Part shown: positions 8,238 through 15,959 of the stretch, one piece after another
Layout of the letters: each line of letters starts with the position of its first letter
How positions within the stretch are numbered: the first letter of the stretch is position 1
Source: Nonomuraea polychroma
Lineage (GTDB): Bacteria > Actinomycetota > Actinomycetes > Streptosporangiales > Streptosporangiaceae
Length of the DNA: 64,000 nt
Direction of reading: 5' to 3'
Assembly: GCF_004011505.1 (NCBI RefSeq)
Contig: NZ_SAUN01000001.1
Location: forward strand, 4,340,001-4,404,000
The notes under the pieces: generated by a model
Seen by the model: the letters and a program-made list of their open reading frames with translations, nothing else
The model's database searches: none
Told to the model about the DNA's origin: nothing
Translations under genes and position numbers: made by a program

Positions 8238-9761
8238 ATGAAGATCGGCTCACTGGCCAAGGCGCTTGACGATCGTGTCGGCGGCGCCGGTTTCCTGAAC
8301 AAGGCGATGCGCAAGGCCTTCGCCAACCACTGGACCTTCCTGCTGGGCGAGATCGCCCTGTACGCCTTCGTGGTCGTCCTGGTCACCGGCGTGTTCCTCA
8401 CGTTCTTCTTCAAGCCGTCCATGCAGGAGGTCGTCTACAACGGCGCCTACGTGCCGCTGCGCGGGGTGCGGATGAGCGAGGCGTACGCCTCCACCCTGGA
8501 GATCAGCTTTGAGGTCCGCGGCGGCCTGCTGATACGGCAGATGCACCACTGGGCCACGCTGATCTTCCTCGCCGGCATCGTGACGCACGCGCTGCGCAAC
8601 TTCTTCACCGGTGCCTTCCGCAAGCCACGCGAGCTGAACTGGCTGATCGGCGTGGCCCTGTTCGGGCTGGTGATGCTCAACGGGCTGTTCGGCTACTCGC
8701 TGCCCGACGACCTGCTGTCCGGGGCCGGGCTGCGCATCCTGCACGGGGTCACGTTGTCGGTGCCGCTGGTGGGGACGTACCTGGCGGCCTTCCTGTTCGG
8801 CGGCGAGTTCCCCGGCGATGACATCATCTCCCGGCTGTACAGCATCCACGTGCTGCTGATCCCTGGGCTGTTGCTGCTGCTCATCCCGCTGCACGCGGTG
8901 GTGCTGACGTGGCGGCAGATGCACACGCAGTACCGGGCGAAAGGGCTGAACGAACGCTTGGTGAGAGGGGATCCGTTCTTCCCCGCGTTCCTGGCGAAAA
9001 CGACGGCGTTCCTCCTGTGGGTGACCGGGGTGGTCGCGCTGATGGCCACGGTGTTCCAGGTCAACCCGATCTGGCTGTACGGGCCGTACGTGCCCAGCAC
9101 GGTCAGCGCAGGCTCCCAGCCCGACTGGTACATGGGGTTCCTGGAGGGCGCGCTGCGGCTCATGCCGCCGTGGGAGTTCACCGTGTTCGGCTACACCGTG
9201 ACCATGAGTGTGCTGATCCCCGCGCTGGCGGCGCCGGGGCTGCTGTTCGCCGGACTGGCGCTGTATCCGTTCGTGGAGCGGTGGGTCACTGGTGACCGGG
9301 CCGTGCACAACCTGCTCGACCGGCCGCGCGACGTGCCGACACGGACAGGCATCGGGGTCGCGGGAATCGTGTACTACGGGGTGCTGTGGACATCCGGGGG
9401 CAACGACGTGATCGCCTCCAACTTCCACATCTCCCTGAACGCGACGACGTGGATCTTCCGGGTGGCGATCGTGACAGGGCCTTTGCTGGCGTACGTGGTC
9501 ACCCGGTGGATCTGCCTGGGGCTGCAAGCGCGCGACCGGCACACTGTCGAGCACGGCGTGGAGACCGGCGTGATCGTACGCGGGCCCGACGGCGGCTTCA
9601 CCGAGGTCGAACGGCCGGCGACCGAGGAGGAGAAGGCGAGGCTCACGCCGCCCGCCCCCCAGGCCCCGCCGGCGTTGCCGCCGGTGAGCAACGGAGACGT
9701 CCCGCCGCCGGCCCAACACCGGATCCGAGAGGCGCTCCATCGCTCCTGGAGCAGCCGCTGA
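8238..9761 (+). CDS. qcrB: cytochrome b subunit of a bc1-type complex, stand-alone paralogue
   Basis: A 507-residue membrane protein of the QcrB family, which oxidises menaquinol and carries two b hemes. About nine hydrophobic segments are visible. Heme-ligand histidines fit the pairs in RQMHHWATLIF with ILHGVTL, and THALRNFF with SIHVLLIPG or the nearby PLHAVVL. A PDW-type quinol-site segment (SQPDWYMGFLEGALRLMPPW) is present. The C-terminal soluble tail is that of actinobacterial QcrB. No qcrA or qcrC lies beside it, so this is probably an accessory copy induced under stress. ATG 8238 is used; GTG 8232 is an alternative. Promoter site A lies upstream. Confidence 0.85.
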   Translation: MKIGSLAKALDDRVGGAGFLNKAMRKAFANHWTFLLGEIALYAFVVVLVTGVFLTFFFKPSMQEVVYNGAYVPLRGVRMSEAYASTLEISFEVRGGLLIRQMHHWATLIFLAGIVTHALRNFFTGAFRKPRELNWLIGVALFGLVMLNGLFGYSLPDDLLSGAGLRILHGVTLSVPLVGTYLAAFLFGGEFPGDDIISRLYSIHVLLIPGLLLLLIPLHAVVLTWRQMHTQYRAKGLNERLVRGDPFFPAFLAKTTAFLLWVTGVVALMATVFQVNPIWLYGPYVPSTVSAGSQPDWYMGFLEGALRLMPPWEFTVFGYTVTMSVLIPALAAPGLLFAGLALYPFVERWVTGDRAVHNLLDRPRDVPTRTGIGVAGIVYYGVLWTSGGNDVIASNFHISLNATTWIFRVAIVTGPLLAYVVTRWICLGLQARDRHTVEHGVETGVIVRGPDGGFTEVERPATEEEKARLTPPAPQAPPALPPVSNGDVPPPAQHRIREALHRSWSSR

Positions 9762-9775
9762 GCGCGCTCCACACG

Positions 9776-10240
9776 GTGGGAGTATCGGTCGGCTGCGTCC
9801 TGGCCCTCGCCCCGGCCCTGCTGCCCTCCGCACGTCCCACTAGGAGGTGGCCACACGTCGTCATGGCGCTCGGCATGGCGGCCGGGCATCTGGGTGGCTT
9901 GTTCCTCTGCGTCGCGGTGCTCGCGCTGCTGACCGCCGGCTGGCTCTGTGGCTCCTCCTCCCGCCGGGCGGAGACCGGTCATCACATCCAGGACTTCGTG
10001 GTCATGTCCATGCTCTTGGTGCTGACGGCGTTCGGCGGGCCCGTCGGCGCTTCGTCTGGGCACTCGCATGGAGGCGGTTCGCTGGCCACGGTGGCCCTCG
10101 TCATCGGGCTGGGCTGGACCTGCGCCCGGCTCATCCGCGTTATGCCCGAGCCGAGCGCGGATCGAAGGATGCTCAGCCAGGATGTGTGCTCGGCCGGGAT
10201 GGCGGCCAGCATGGCTTTCATGGCCGCATTGGCCCTCTGA
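9776..10240 (+). CDS. small polytopic membrane protein, DUF5134-like
   Basis: A 154-residue hydrophobic protein with about four or five membrane segments (starting GCVLALAPALL and MALGMAAGHLGG) and a His-rich loop SGHSHGGG. It resembles DUF5134 proteins, whose role is unknown; this assignment is tentative. The GTG start at 9776 is only 14 bases after the cytochrome b stop and lacks a clear ribosome site, so it is probably translated by coupling. A role beside the cytochrome b, for example in copper or heme handling, is speculation from the histidines and position. Confidence 0.55.
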   Translation: MGVSVGCVLALAPALLPSARPTRRWPHVVMALGMAAGHLGGLFLCVAVLALLTAGWLCGSSSRRAETGHHIQDFVVMSMLLVLTAFGGPVGASSGHSHGGGSLATVALVIGLGWTCARLIRVMPEPSADRRMLSQDVCSAGMAASMAFMAALAL

Positions 10241-10322
10241 TGCCGTCCGTCTGGGCGTGTAGGTCGTGCCGGCTGCGAAGCTCGGCGGAACCCCACGTGA
10301 ACTGCGCTATTGACCGAGGTGT

Positions 10323-10349
10323 TGTCACACATCAGGGCGCTATCCGGTC
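10323..10349 (+). promoter_or_regulatory. SigJ/ECF41-type promoter, site B
   Basis: TGTCACA, 14 bases, CCGGTC followed by TGAGCTGG. It ends 51 bases before the first cupin gene and lies in the gap after the DUF5134-like gene. Confidence 0.6.
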
Positions 10350-10400
10350 TGAGCTGGTGCAAGGCCGGATCGAGCCGGCCGCGTCACGGAAGGAATACCG

Positions 10401-10841
10401 ATGAGCACCGATCAAGCTCACGCTCACCACCTCGAGAACCCCGACAAGAGCGGGCCGCCGCCGAAGATCGACGTGGTCGCCACCGTGCCGGGGGCGCCGC
10501 CTGCGCCGGAGGGGGCCGAGGCGATGACGCTCCTGGTCACGTTGCCGCCGAACAGCCCTGGTGCGCCGCCTCACCGGCACTCGGGACCCGCGTACGGGTA
10601 CGTGATCAAGGGCGCCGTCAACTTCGAGCTCGAAGGCGAACCCGCGCGGGTTCTCCGGCCTGGTGACGCGTTCTGGGAGCCCGGTGGGGACGTGATCCAC
10701 TACCAGGACGGCAACCACCTCGCCGACGAGGAGTCGGCGTTCGTGGTGACGATGTTCTGCGCGCCTGGGCAGCCGATGTTGATCCCGGTCAGCGCGGAGG
10801 AGTTGGAAGCTCGGCGAGACCGTCGCGCACCGCAGTCATGA
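10401..10841 (+). CDS. cupin domain protein
   Basis: A 146-residue single-domain cupin. Metal-binding motif 1 is visible as PHRHSGPAYGYVIKG with the Glu in FELEGE; motif 2 is PGDAFWEPGGDVIHY. Cupins of this type are small metal-dependent dioxygenases, isomerases or sensors; the substrate is unknown. GGAAGGAATACCG precedes the ATG. It is the first gene of a two-cupin operon under promoter site B and overlaps the second by four bases. Confidence 0.8.
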   Translation: MSTDQAHAHHLENPDKSGPPPKIDVVATVPGAPPAPEGAEAMTLLVTLPPNSPGAPPHRHSGPAYGYVIKGAVNFELEGEPARVLRPGDAFWEPGGDVIHYQDGNHLADEESAFVVTMFCAPGQPMLIPVSAEELEARRDRRAPQS

Positions 10842-11164
10842 CCAAGGTCTCGTTGACTGCGCTCGTTCGCGACCAGCTCACGCTTGCCCGTGAGGCGGAC
10901 AGTGGTCGCAGTGCCACCACCGTCCATGGTGGGCGCGATCGTTCGCTGCGGCAGACCGTGATGGCGTTGCGGCAGGGCGAGCACATGCACGAACACGAGC
11001 ACCCTGGCGAGGTCACGGTGCACGTACTGCACGGGCAGGTGCGGCTGGTCGCCGGGCCTGACTCGTGGGACGGACTGCCCGGCGATCTGCTCGTCATGCC
11101 CGAACGCCGCCACCGCGTCGAGGCTGTGCAGGACTGCGCGTTCCTGTTCAGCACCGCACGCTGA
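10838..11164 (+). CDS. cupin domain protein, second of pair
   Basis: A 108-residue cupin with HMHEHEHPGEVTVHVLHG as the metal-binding strand pair and PGDLLVMPERRHRVEA as motif 2. It is shorter than its partner and not closely similar to it. Its ATG overlaps the stop of the first cupin (ATGA). Such small cupins often act in oxidative or metal stress, and the shared promoter type points that way; the function is otherwise unknown. Confidence 0.78.
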   Translation: MTKVSLTALVRDQLTLAREADSGRSATTVHGGRDRSLRQTVMALRQGEHMHEHEHPGEVTVHVLHGQVRLVAGPDSWDGLPGDLLVMPERRHRVEAVQDCAFLFSTAR

Positions 11165-11171
11165 CGGTGAG

Positions 11172-11203
11172 GAAGGCGGGAACCGGGTGTGGTTCCCGCC
11201 TTC
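11172..11203 (+). terminator. intrinsic hairpin after the cupin operon
   Basis: A perfect 13-bp stem (GAAGGCGGGAACC with its complement) closes a 6-base GGGTGT loop, starting 8 bases after the second cupin stop. No T tract follows. It separates the cupin operon from promoter site C. Confidence 0.75.
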
Positions 11204-11219
11204 AGCATTGCCCCGGGGG

Positions 11220-11246
11220 CGTCACAACAAGACCGGCTGTCCGGTC
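11220..11246 (+). promoter_or_regulatory. SigJ/ECF41-type promoter, site C
   Basis: CGTCACA (one base off the common TGTCACA), 14 bases, CCGGTC followed by TTAGCTG. It ends 39 bases before the OsmC start and begins 16 bases after the terminator hairpin. Confidence 0.58.
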
Positions 11247-11285
11247 TTAGCTGTCGACACCGCGATGCCGCTGAAAGGCGTACCG

Positions 11286-11771
11286 ATGAACAACCCGAAC
11301 CTGTCCACGGAGCACGACTACAACGGCTCCGCGTTCAAACCGCTCTACGTCACGCGCGTCGCCGTGAACGGCGGCAGCTCCGACCACGGCCGGGCCACCG
11401 GCCAGGCCCGCTCCGCCGACGGCGCCCTCGCCCTCGAGCTGCGGATGCCCGAGGAACTGGGCGGCGACAACCCCGGCCCGAACCCCGAACAGCTCTTCGC
11501 CGCCGGATACGCCGCCTGCTTCCACGGTGCCCTGAGCCTGCTGGCCCGCCGGCACCTCCTCGATCCCGGACCGATCACCGTGGAGGCAACCGTCGCCTTC
11601 GGCCGCGACCCCTCGGACGGCGGCTACCAGCTACGCGCCGAGCTCGCCGTGACCTGGCCCGGAGTCGACCGCGGCACGGCCGGCCCGCTGCTCACCCAGG
11701 CGGCCGCGCTGTGCCCCTACGCCAAAATGACCCGCCACGGCATCCCCGCCACCATCAACCTCGCCTGCTGA
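11286..11771 (+). CDS. ohr: OsmC/Ohr family organic hydroperoxide reductase
   Basis: A 161-residue thiol peroxidase of the Ohr type, a cytoplasmic homodimer that reduces organic hydroperoxides with a reactive cysteine pair. The peroxidatic Cys is in AAGYAACFHGAL (residue about 79) and the resolving Cys in ALCPYAKMTR (about 143); the catalytic Arg and Glu regions are also present. ATG 11286 has GAAAGGCG about 5 bases upstream. An upstream in-frame ATG gives eight extra residues but a poorer ribosome site. Promoter site C suggests stress control by an ECF sigma factor rather than by an adjacent OhrR, which is absent. Confidence 0.88.
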   Translation: MNNPNLSTEHDYNGSAFKPLYVTRVAVNGGSSDHGRATGQARSADGALALELRMPEELGGDNPGPNPEQLFAAGYAACFHGALSLLARRHLLDPGPITVEATVAFGRDPSDGGYQLRAELAVTWPGVDRGTAGPLLTQAAALCPYAKMTRHGIPATINLAC

Positions 11772-11810
11772 GTGGGCACCTCCGCACCGGTCCATGATCA
11801 TCAGTGGAGG

Positions 11811-12746
11811 TCACGGTTCCCGCGGCGATCCGCTCATCGGTCCAGACCATGCACGGATGAGTGCGGTCACAGTGTCGGCGGTGCGATCGAGGTAGCTGCG
11901 GCCATCGGGAAGCTGCGCCTCCGGGCTGATGTAGCTGTTCCGCCCGATGTGAGTGGCCGGGTCGAGCCGGTGCACCGTGATCTTTCCGGCGCGGCAGGCC
12001 CGGTTCCATCCACTGCGGCGGAACAGCCGCCACCGCTGAGGGAAGATCCAGGTGGCGACCCGCTCGATCCAGTCGCCGGCGCTGGTGAGCTGATACAGGT
12101 GTTGAGCGTGGGTGAGATCGTTGGCGCCGTTGTGGAACCCACCGAGAGTGATCAGCAGGAGCGGGGCACGCAGTTGGGTGTGCAGTTGTTCCACCGCGCC
12201 GGTGGCGACCTGCGCGCCGCCGCTGTAGCTGAGCAGCACCACGGGTATGCCGCTGTCGGACCGGTACCCGGCAAGGCGCAGCTGATTGGCGATCTGGGCG
12301 CCCACGGCGCGGTTGTACAGGGGACGGTACCGGTGGTCGGCGGCGACGAAGATCTGCATGACGTTGTGCAGGAACAGCAAGATCCCGATGTGGTGGCGGA
12401 GCCACTCCCACACAGGCCGGTTCACGAGCGGGTCGGCCAGCGGGGAGTAGGGCTGCACCTGACCCAGCACCCGTAGTTCGGGCGCTCCGGCGATCAGGGC
12501 CTTGACCAGCTGCCCCCCGTCGCGGGTGTCGCTGAAGCGACGTTTCCCGATGCCGTCCAGATAGACCAGGTAGGCGTCCGGAGGACGGTCGGGGTCCGCA
12601 CCCCGGGCGTAGCGCATGCCTTGGGGAAGCTCGGTGGTGGGAGTCCGCCAGCCGGCGATGTAGGCCATCACCTCGTAGCGGGCGAGCAGAGCTTCGGCGA
12701 GCAGGACCGGGCCGAGCACCAGGACCAGGAGCGGGAACTCGGTCAT
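11811..12746 (-). CDS. membrane-anchored protein with hydrolase-like GxSxG, function unknown
   Basis: A 311-residue protein starting with one membrane segment (LLVLVLGPVLLAEALLA). The soluble part contains VYLDGIGKRRF, a conserved HRYRPLYNRAVGAQ segment and SYSGGAQVA preceded by a beta strand VVLLSY, which looks like an alpha/beta-hydrolase nucleophile elbow. LITLGGFHNGAND follows. I do not recognise a named family. It is the last gene of the patatin-glycosyltransferase operon and overlaps the previous gene by four bases, so it probably acts on a membrane lipid or glycolipid. Confidence 0.65.
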   Translation of the reverse strand: MTEFPLLVLVLGPVLLAEALLARYEVMAYIAGWRTPTTELPQGMRYARGADPDRPPDAYLVYLDGIGKRRFSDTRDGGQLVKALIAGAPELRVLGQVQPYSPLADPLVNRPVWEWLRHHIGILLFLHNVMQIFVAADHRYRPLYNRAVGAQIANQLRLAGYRSDSGIPVVLLSYSGGAQVATGAVEQLHTQLRAPLLLITLGGFHNGANDLTHAQHLYQLTSAGDWIERVATWIFPQRWRLFRRSGWNRACRAGKITVHRLDPATHIGRNSYISPEAQLPDGRSYLDRTADTVTALIRAWSGPMSGSPREP

Positions 12747-13237
12747 GTGAGCAGCTCCCGCGTCCCGGTGGCGCTGATCTTCCCGACCAGGCGCCGGACC
12801 ACATCGATGGCGGCGGCCAGCCCGACTCCGGCGACGGCCACGCAGCCCGCGGCAGCCCACCAGCCCAGCCCGGTCGTCGCGGCGAGCGGGGCGACGAGGC
12901 CGGCCCCGACGCCCACGAGGAGCAACAGGTGCAGCAGCGGCCCGAGCAGCGGGAACGCGAGGACGGCGGCGAGAAGCAGCGGTGCGGCCAGGTCGGGTGT
13001 CCAGGTCAACGCGGCGGCGACGCCGGGCAGTCGCGCGGACAGCACCAGCTCGGCAAGGGTCCACGCGGTCAGTGGCCACAGCGCGAACACAGCGCCCTCG
13101 GCCACGGCACCGGTCAGCAGGAGCCGGATCGCGTGGGACCGCGACACGCCGGGCCGGCGAGCCACCAGGGGCAGGATCCGCCCGGCGGACTCAGACAGCC
13201 CGGCGAGCAGCAGCAGGACGACGACGAGAGGTGACAT
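12743..13237 (-). CDS. small polytopic membrane protein, unknown
   Basis: A 164-residue, strongly hydrophobic protein with four or five membrane segments (for example VVVLLLLAGLSES, LLHLLLLVGVGAGLVAPL and a late WWAAAGCVAVAGVGLAAA). No family recognised. It starts 3 bases after the glycosyltransferase stop and overlaps the next gene, so it is the third member of the four-gene operon. Confidence 0.65.
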   Translation of the reverse strand: MSPLVVVLLLLAGLSESAGRILPLVARRPGVSRSHAIRLLLTGAVAEGAVFALWPLTAWTLAELVLSARLPGVAAALTWTPDLAAPLLLAAVLAFPLLGPLLHLLLLVGVGAGLVAPLAATTGLGWWAAAGCVAVAGVGLAAAIDVVRRLVGKISATGTRELLT

Positions 13238-13240
13238 CGC

Positions 13241-14464
13241 TCAGCGCTCCTGTGGCGAATCCGCCGGGGCCGGCCGGCTGACCCGGCCGACCCGGTGCAG
13301 GTAGCGCTCGAGTTCGTCGGCGGCGCGCAGATAGCCGCCGGCCTCGCGCTGGGCGATCTGCAAGGTGGCCGCCACGGCCTGGAAGCGCGGCTCGTTGAGC
13401 AGGCGTCGAGCGAGGGCGTTCACGGCTCCCGCGGCGGCGTCCTGGGTACGGATGGACAGGCCGGCGCCGAGCTCGACAACCCGCCGGGCCACCAGCGGCT
13501 GATCTGCGCCCTGGGGGACCACCAGCATCGGAACCCCGGCGTGCATGGCCTCGTTGACGCTGTTCATGCCCCCGTGAGTGACGAACAGCGCAGCGCGGGC
13601 CAGCACCTCTGGTTGCGGCACGAAGCGGCGAGCGAGCACATTGGCCGGCAGCGGATCCAGCGCGGCTGGATCGGTCTGTCCGGTGGAGATGATCACGGTG
13701 CCGCCGAGTGGTGCAAGCGCGGTGGCGAACTCGCGCAGCAGCTGCGGGCCGGCATCGAACACCGTGCCCACTGAGGCGTACAGCACCGGGGCTTGAAGCC
13801 GATCGGCCGGGAACGACGGGTCGGGTGAACGGGCGCCGAGGCTAGGGCCGACGAACTGGTAGGACTGGTCGAAGGCGTCGACGCCGGGCTGGAACGCGCG
13901 CGAGGTGAAGACCAGGTTGAGTGGCTGGCGTGCGTTCGCCAAGTCGAACAGTGGCAACCCACGGGTGTTGTAGCGGCGGTACAACTCCCACCGCGACCGC
14001 AGATAGCTCTGGGCATTGCGGGGCCGGGTCGCCGCCGCGGCCAGCAGCTCCCACGAGGCGCGAGTGGGGCTGGGGACATACCGATTGAACGCGAACGTGG
14101 TGAACGCCGCTGCCGCCGGCACGCCGAGTTCGCCGGCGGCGACCGCACCCCAGGGGCAGGCGGCGCCATGGACGATCAGGTCAGGCCGGACGCGACGCAG
14201 ATCGGAAAGGACACCGGGCAGCAGAGCGACGGCGGCGCGCGCCAGCCCGTCCAGCATCGTGAGCGGCATCGGCGGATCGGGGAACGGTTGGTCACCCCCG
14301 GGGTAGAGGCACACGGTCGCACCGGTGTCCTCGATCTCCTTCGAGAAAGCGGGCGAGGTGTGATAGGTGACGGAGTGGCCACGACGAACCAGCTCGGCCA
14401 CGACCGGCAGCGTCGGATTGATGTGCCCGTGCATGGCGATGTTGAGGAACGCGATGGTGCTCAC
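13241..14464 (-). CDS. MGT/UGT-type (GT1) glycosyltransferase
   Basis: A 407-residue GT-B glycosyltransferase of family GT1, transferring an NDP-sugar to a small acceptor such as a macrolide or lipid. The N-terminus AFLNIAMHGHINPTLPVVAEL carries the catalytic His, and the C-terminal donor-binding region has RFVPQPEVLARAALFVTHGG, NSVNEAMHAGVPMLVVP and GADQPLVARRV, matching the macrolide glycosyltransferase signature. GTG 14464 overlaps the stop of the patatin gene, which fixes the start. In this operon a membrane lipid or hydrophobic natural product is a reasonable acceptor. Confidence 0.85.
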   Translation of the reverse strand: MSTIAFLNIAMHGHINPTLPVVAELVRRGHSVTYHTSPAFSKEIEDTGATVCLYPGGDQPFPDPPMPLTMLDGLARAAVALLPGVLSDLRRVRPDLIVHGAACPWGAVAAGELGVPAAAAFTTFAFNRYVPSPTRASWELLAAAATRPRNAQSYLRSRWELYRRYNTRGLPLFDLANARQPLNLVFTSRAFQPGVDAFDQSYQFVGPSLGARSPDPSFPADRLQAPVLYASVGTVFDAGPQLLREFATALAPLGGTVIISTGQTDPAALDPLPANVLARRFVPQPEVLARAALFVTHGGMNSVNEAMHAGVPMLVVPQGADQPLVARRVVELGAGLSIRTQDAAAGAVNALARRLLNEPRFQAVAATLQIAQREAGGYLRAADELERYLHRVGRVSRPAPADSPQER

Positions 14465-15429
14465 TGGCTGCCCCCCGATACGGAGGCGGTCCATGCCTTG
14501 CCCGGGCCGGCCGATGTCTCAGGAGCACCGTCGACCCGATACAGGCCGGGTCCGCTGATGCGCAGCCCGTCGAGAAAGCGGCCCGCTGCGAGGGAAGCAG
14601 TGTTGATCAGCCGCCGGGAATGGCTGAAGTCCCAAGGGGAGGGCCAGGTGTCGATGCCGGTCGGCAGCACGACGGTCGGAATCTGTTGGGACACTTCGTG
14701 CAGGTCGCGCTCGATCTGATGGTGCCACAGGAGCAGTCCCGCCCTGGCGGCGACCGCGCCGGCCCGCCAGGGCGGGGTGGTCGGGCGGAGCGGCCAGTTC
14801 GTCGGCCCGATCGACAGCACCACTACGCTGGCCGCCCCTTCCTGCAGGGCCGCCCGTACCGGGACAAGAGCGATCACCCCGCCGTCGACCAGCGTCCGGC
14901 CTTCCCGATCCACCGGGGGCAGGACCCCTGGAATGGCCGCGCTGGCCAGCAGCGCGGACTCGAGATCTCCGTGGTCGAGCAGCGCCTGAGCGCCGGTGGC
15001 CAGATCCATGGCGACCGCGGTGAAGGGGATCTCCAACTGTTCGATCCGTGACGGCAGCCCGGCCCGGGCGATCAGCCCACGCAGGCCGCGATCAGTGCAG
15101 ATACTGGCCCGCGAGGGCAGGTAGCCGAGCGGGAACACCTCACGGCGCCGCACATGGGTCCACACGTGATCCAGCCAGGGTGCGGCCTTGCCGGGATGGG
15201 CGGCCGCGATCGCTCCGTTGAGGGCGCCCACCGACGTTCCGATGATCAGATCCGGGACGAATCCCCGCTGCTCCAACGCGTACCCGATACCAACCTGCGC
15301 GGCCCCGAGCACTCCCCCGCCCCCTACCACCACCGCCACGGGCCGGGGAAGGGCGCTCAAGCCGACCGGCTTCGGGCCTTCGGCCGACCGGCTCGATGAC
15401 GAGGGACGCGGCCTTTCGCCGCCCGTCAT
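14461..15429 (-). CDS. patatin-like phospholipase
   Basis: A patatin-domain acyl hydrolase of about 322 residues with a Ser-Asp dyad. The oxyanion loop VVVGGGGVLGAAQVG, nucleophile elbow GTSVG and catalytic DGG (LVDGGVIAL) are all present. The family cleaves acyl chains from phospholipids. ATG 15429 is used because GGGGAG lies 8 bases upstream; ATG 15543 (38 more residues, GAGG upstream) is possible and lies 33 bases from promoter site J. It begins a tight operon: patatin, glycosyltransferase, membrane protein, membrane-anchored hydrolase-like protein. Confidence 0.82.
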   Translation of the reverse strand: MTGGERPRPSSSSRSAEGPKPVGLSALPRPVAVVVGGGGVLGAAQVGIGYALEQRGFVPDLIIGTSVGALNGAIAAAHPGKAAPWLDHVWTHVRRREVFPLGYLPSRASICTDRGLRGLIARAGLPSRIEQLEIPFTAVAMDLATGAQALLDHGDLESALLASAAIPGVLPPVDREGRTLVDGGVIALVPVRAALQEGAASVVVLSIGPTNWPLRPTTPPWRAGAVAARAGLLLWHHQIERDLHEVSQQIPTVVLPTGIDTWPSPWDFSHSRRLINTASLAAGRFLDGLRISGPGLYRVDGAPETSAGPGKAWTASVSGGSQ

Positions 15430-15576
15430 GCTTGCCGCTCCCCATAGCGGTGACCCCCCGGCGAGTCGCCCTCGGCGACGCCGTTGAGAGCCGAGGAGGC
15501 CGAGCTCCGGCGATACGTGATTCTCATGGGCTGCCCTCTCCATCTCGGCGCCTCGTCGGATTCATTCCTCAGCTAA

Positions 15577-15603
15577 GACAGGGCGGCCGCCCAATCTGTG
15601 ACA
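15577..15603 (-). promoter_or_regulatory. SigJ/ECF41-type promoter, site J
   Basis: On the minus strand TGTCACA, 14 bases, CCTGTC (one base off CCGGTC) followed by TTAGCTGAGG. It lies in the gap after the XRE gene and reads toward the patatin operon. The bases after the -10 match sites C and H. Confidence 0.55.
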
Positions 15604-15626
15604 CGGATGGGGATGGATGCGCCGGG

Positions 15627-15959
15627 TCAGTTTCGGCGTGCGTCCCCGTCCGCGCCGGATGACCGGGCGGGCAGCGGTTCGATCAGGTCCTCCATGGTGC
15701 AGTCCAGGATGTCCAGCAGCGCCATCAACGTACGGAGGCTGAGCCGCTCCGGCTTCTCCGCCACCAGCCGGTACACCTGGCTCGGCGACAGGTCGATGCC
15801 GCGCTCGGCCAGCAGCGGACGTAGGTCGGTGGTGGAGAACATGCCGCGACCGGCCATGACCTCCCGCAGGCGCCACCGGTAGTCCATGCAGGTCATCTCG
15901 TGAGCCTCCCCGGCAGCGCTGGTCTTCGGCAGGGGCAGCGCCGTCCCATCACCGGTCAT
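15627..15959 (-). CDS. XRE-family helix-turn-helix regulator
   Basis: A 110-residue protein with one Cro/C1-type DNA-binding domain (about residues 26-92): RLREVMAGRG, LLAERGIDLSPSQVYRLV and LMALLDILDCTMEDLIEP are the typical helices. Such proteins are common in actinomycetes as stand-alone repressors or antitoxin-like partners. It overlaps the stop of the large LAL regulator by four bases, so both are made from one transcript. Confidence 0.8.
   Translation of the reverse strand: MTGDGTALPLPKTSAAGEAHEMTCMDYRWRLREVMAGRGMFSTTDLRPLLAERGIDLSPSQVYRLVAEKPERLSLRTLMALLDILDCTMEDLIEPLPARSSGADGDARRN

Noticed and set aside
8250..9833. Minus-strand open frame opposite cytochrome b
   Set aside because: Composition is His/Gln/Arg-rich shadow of the membrane protein; no ribosome site or family motif.
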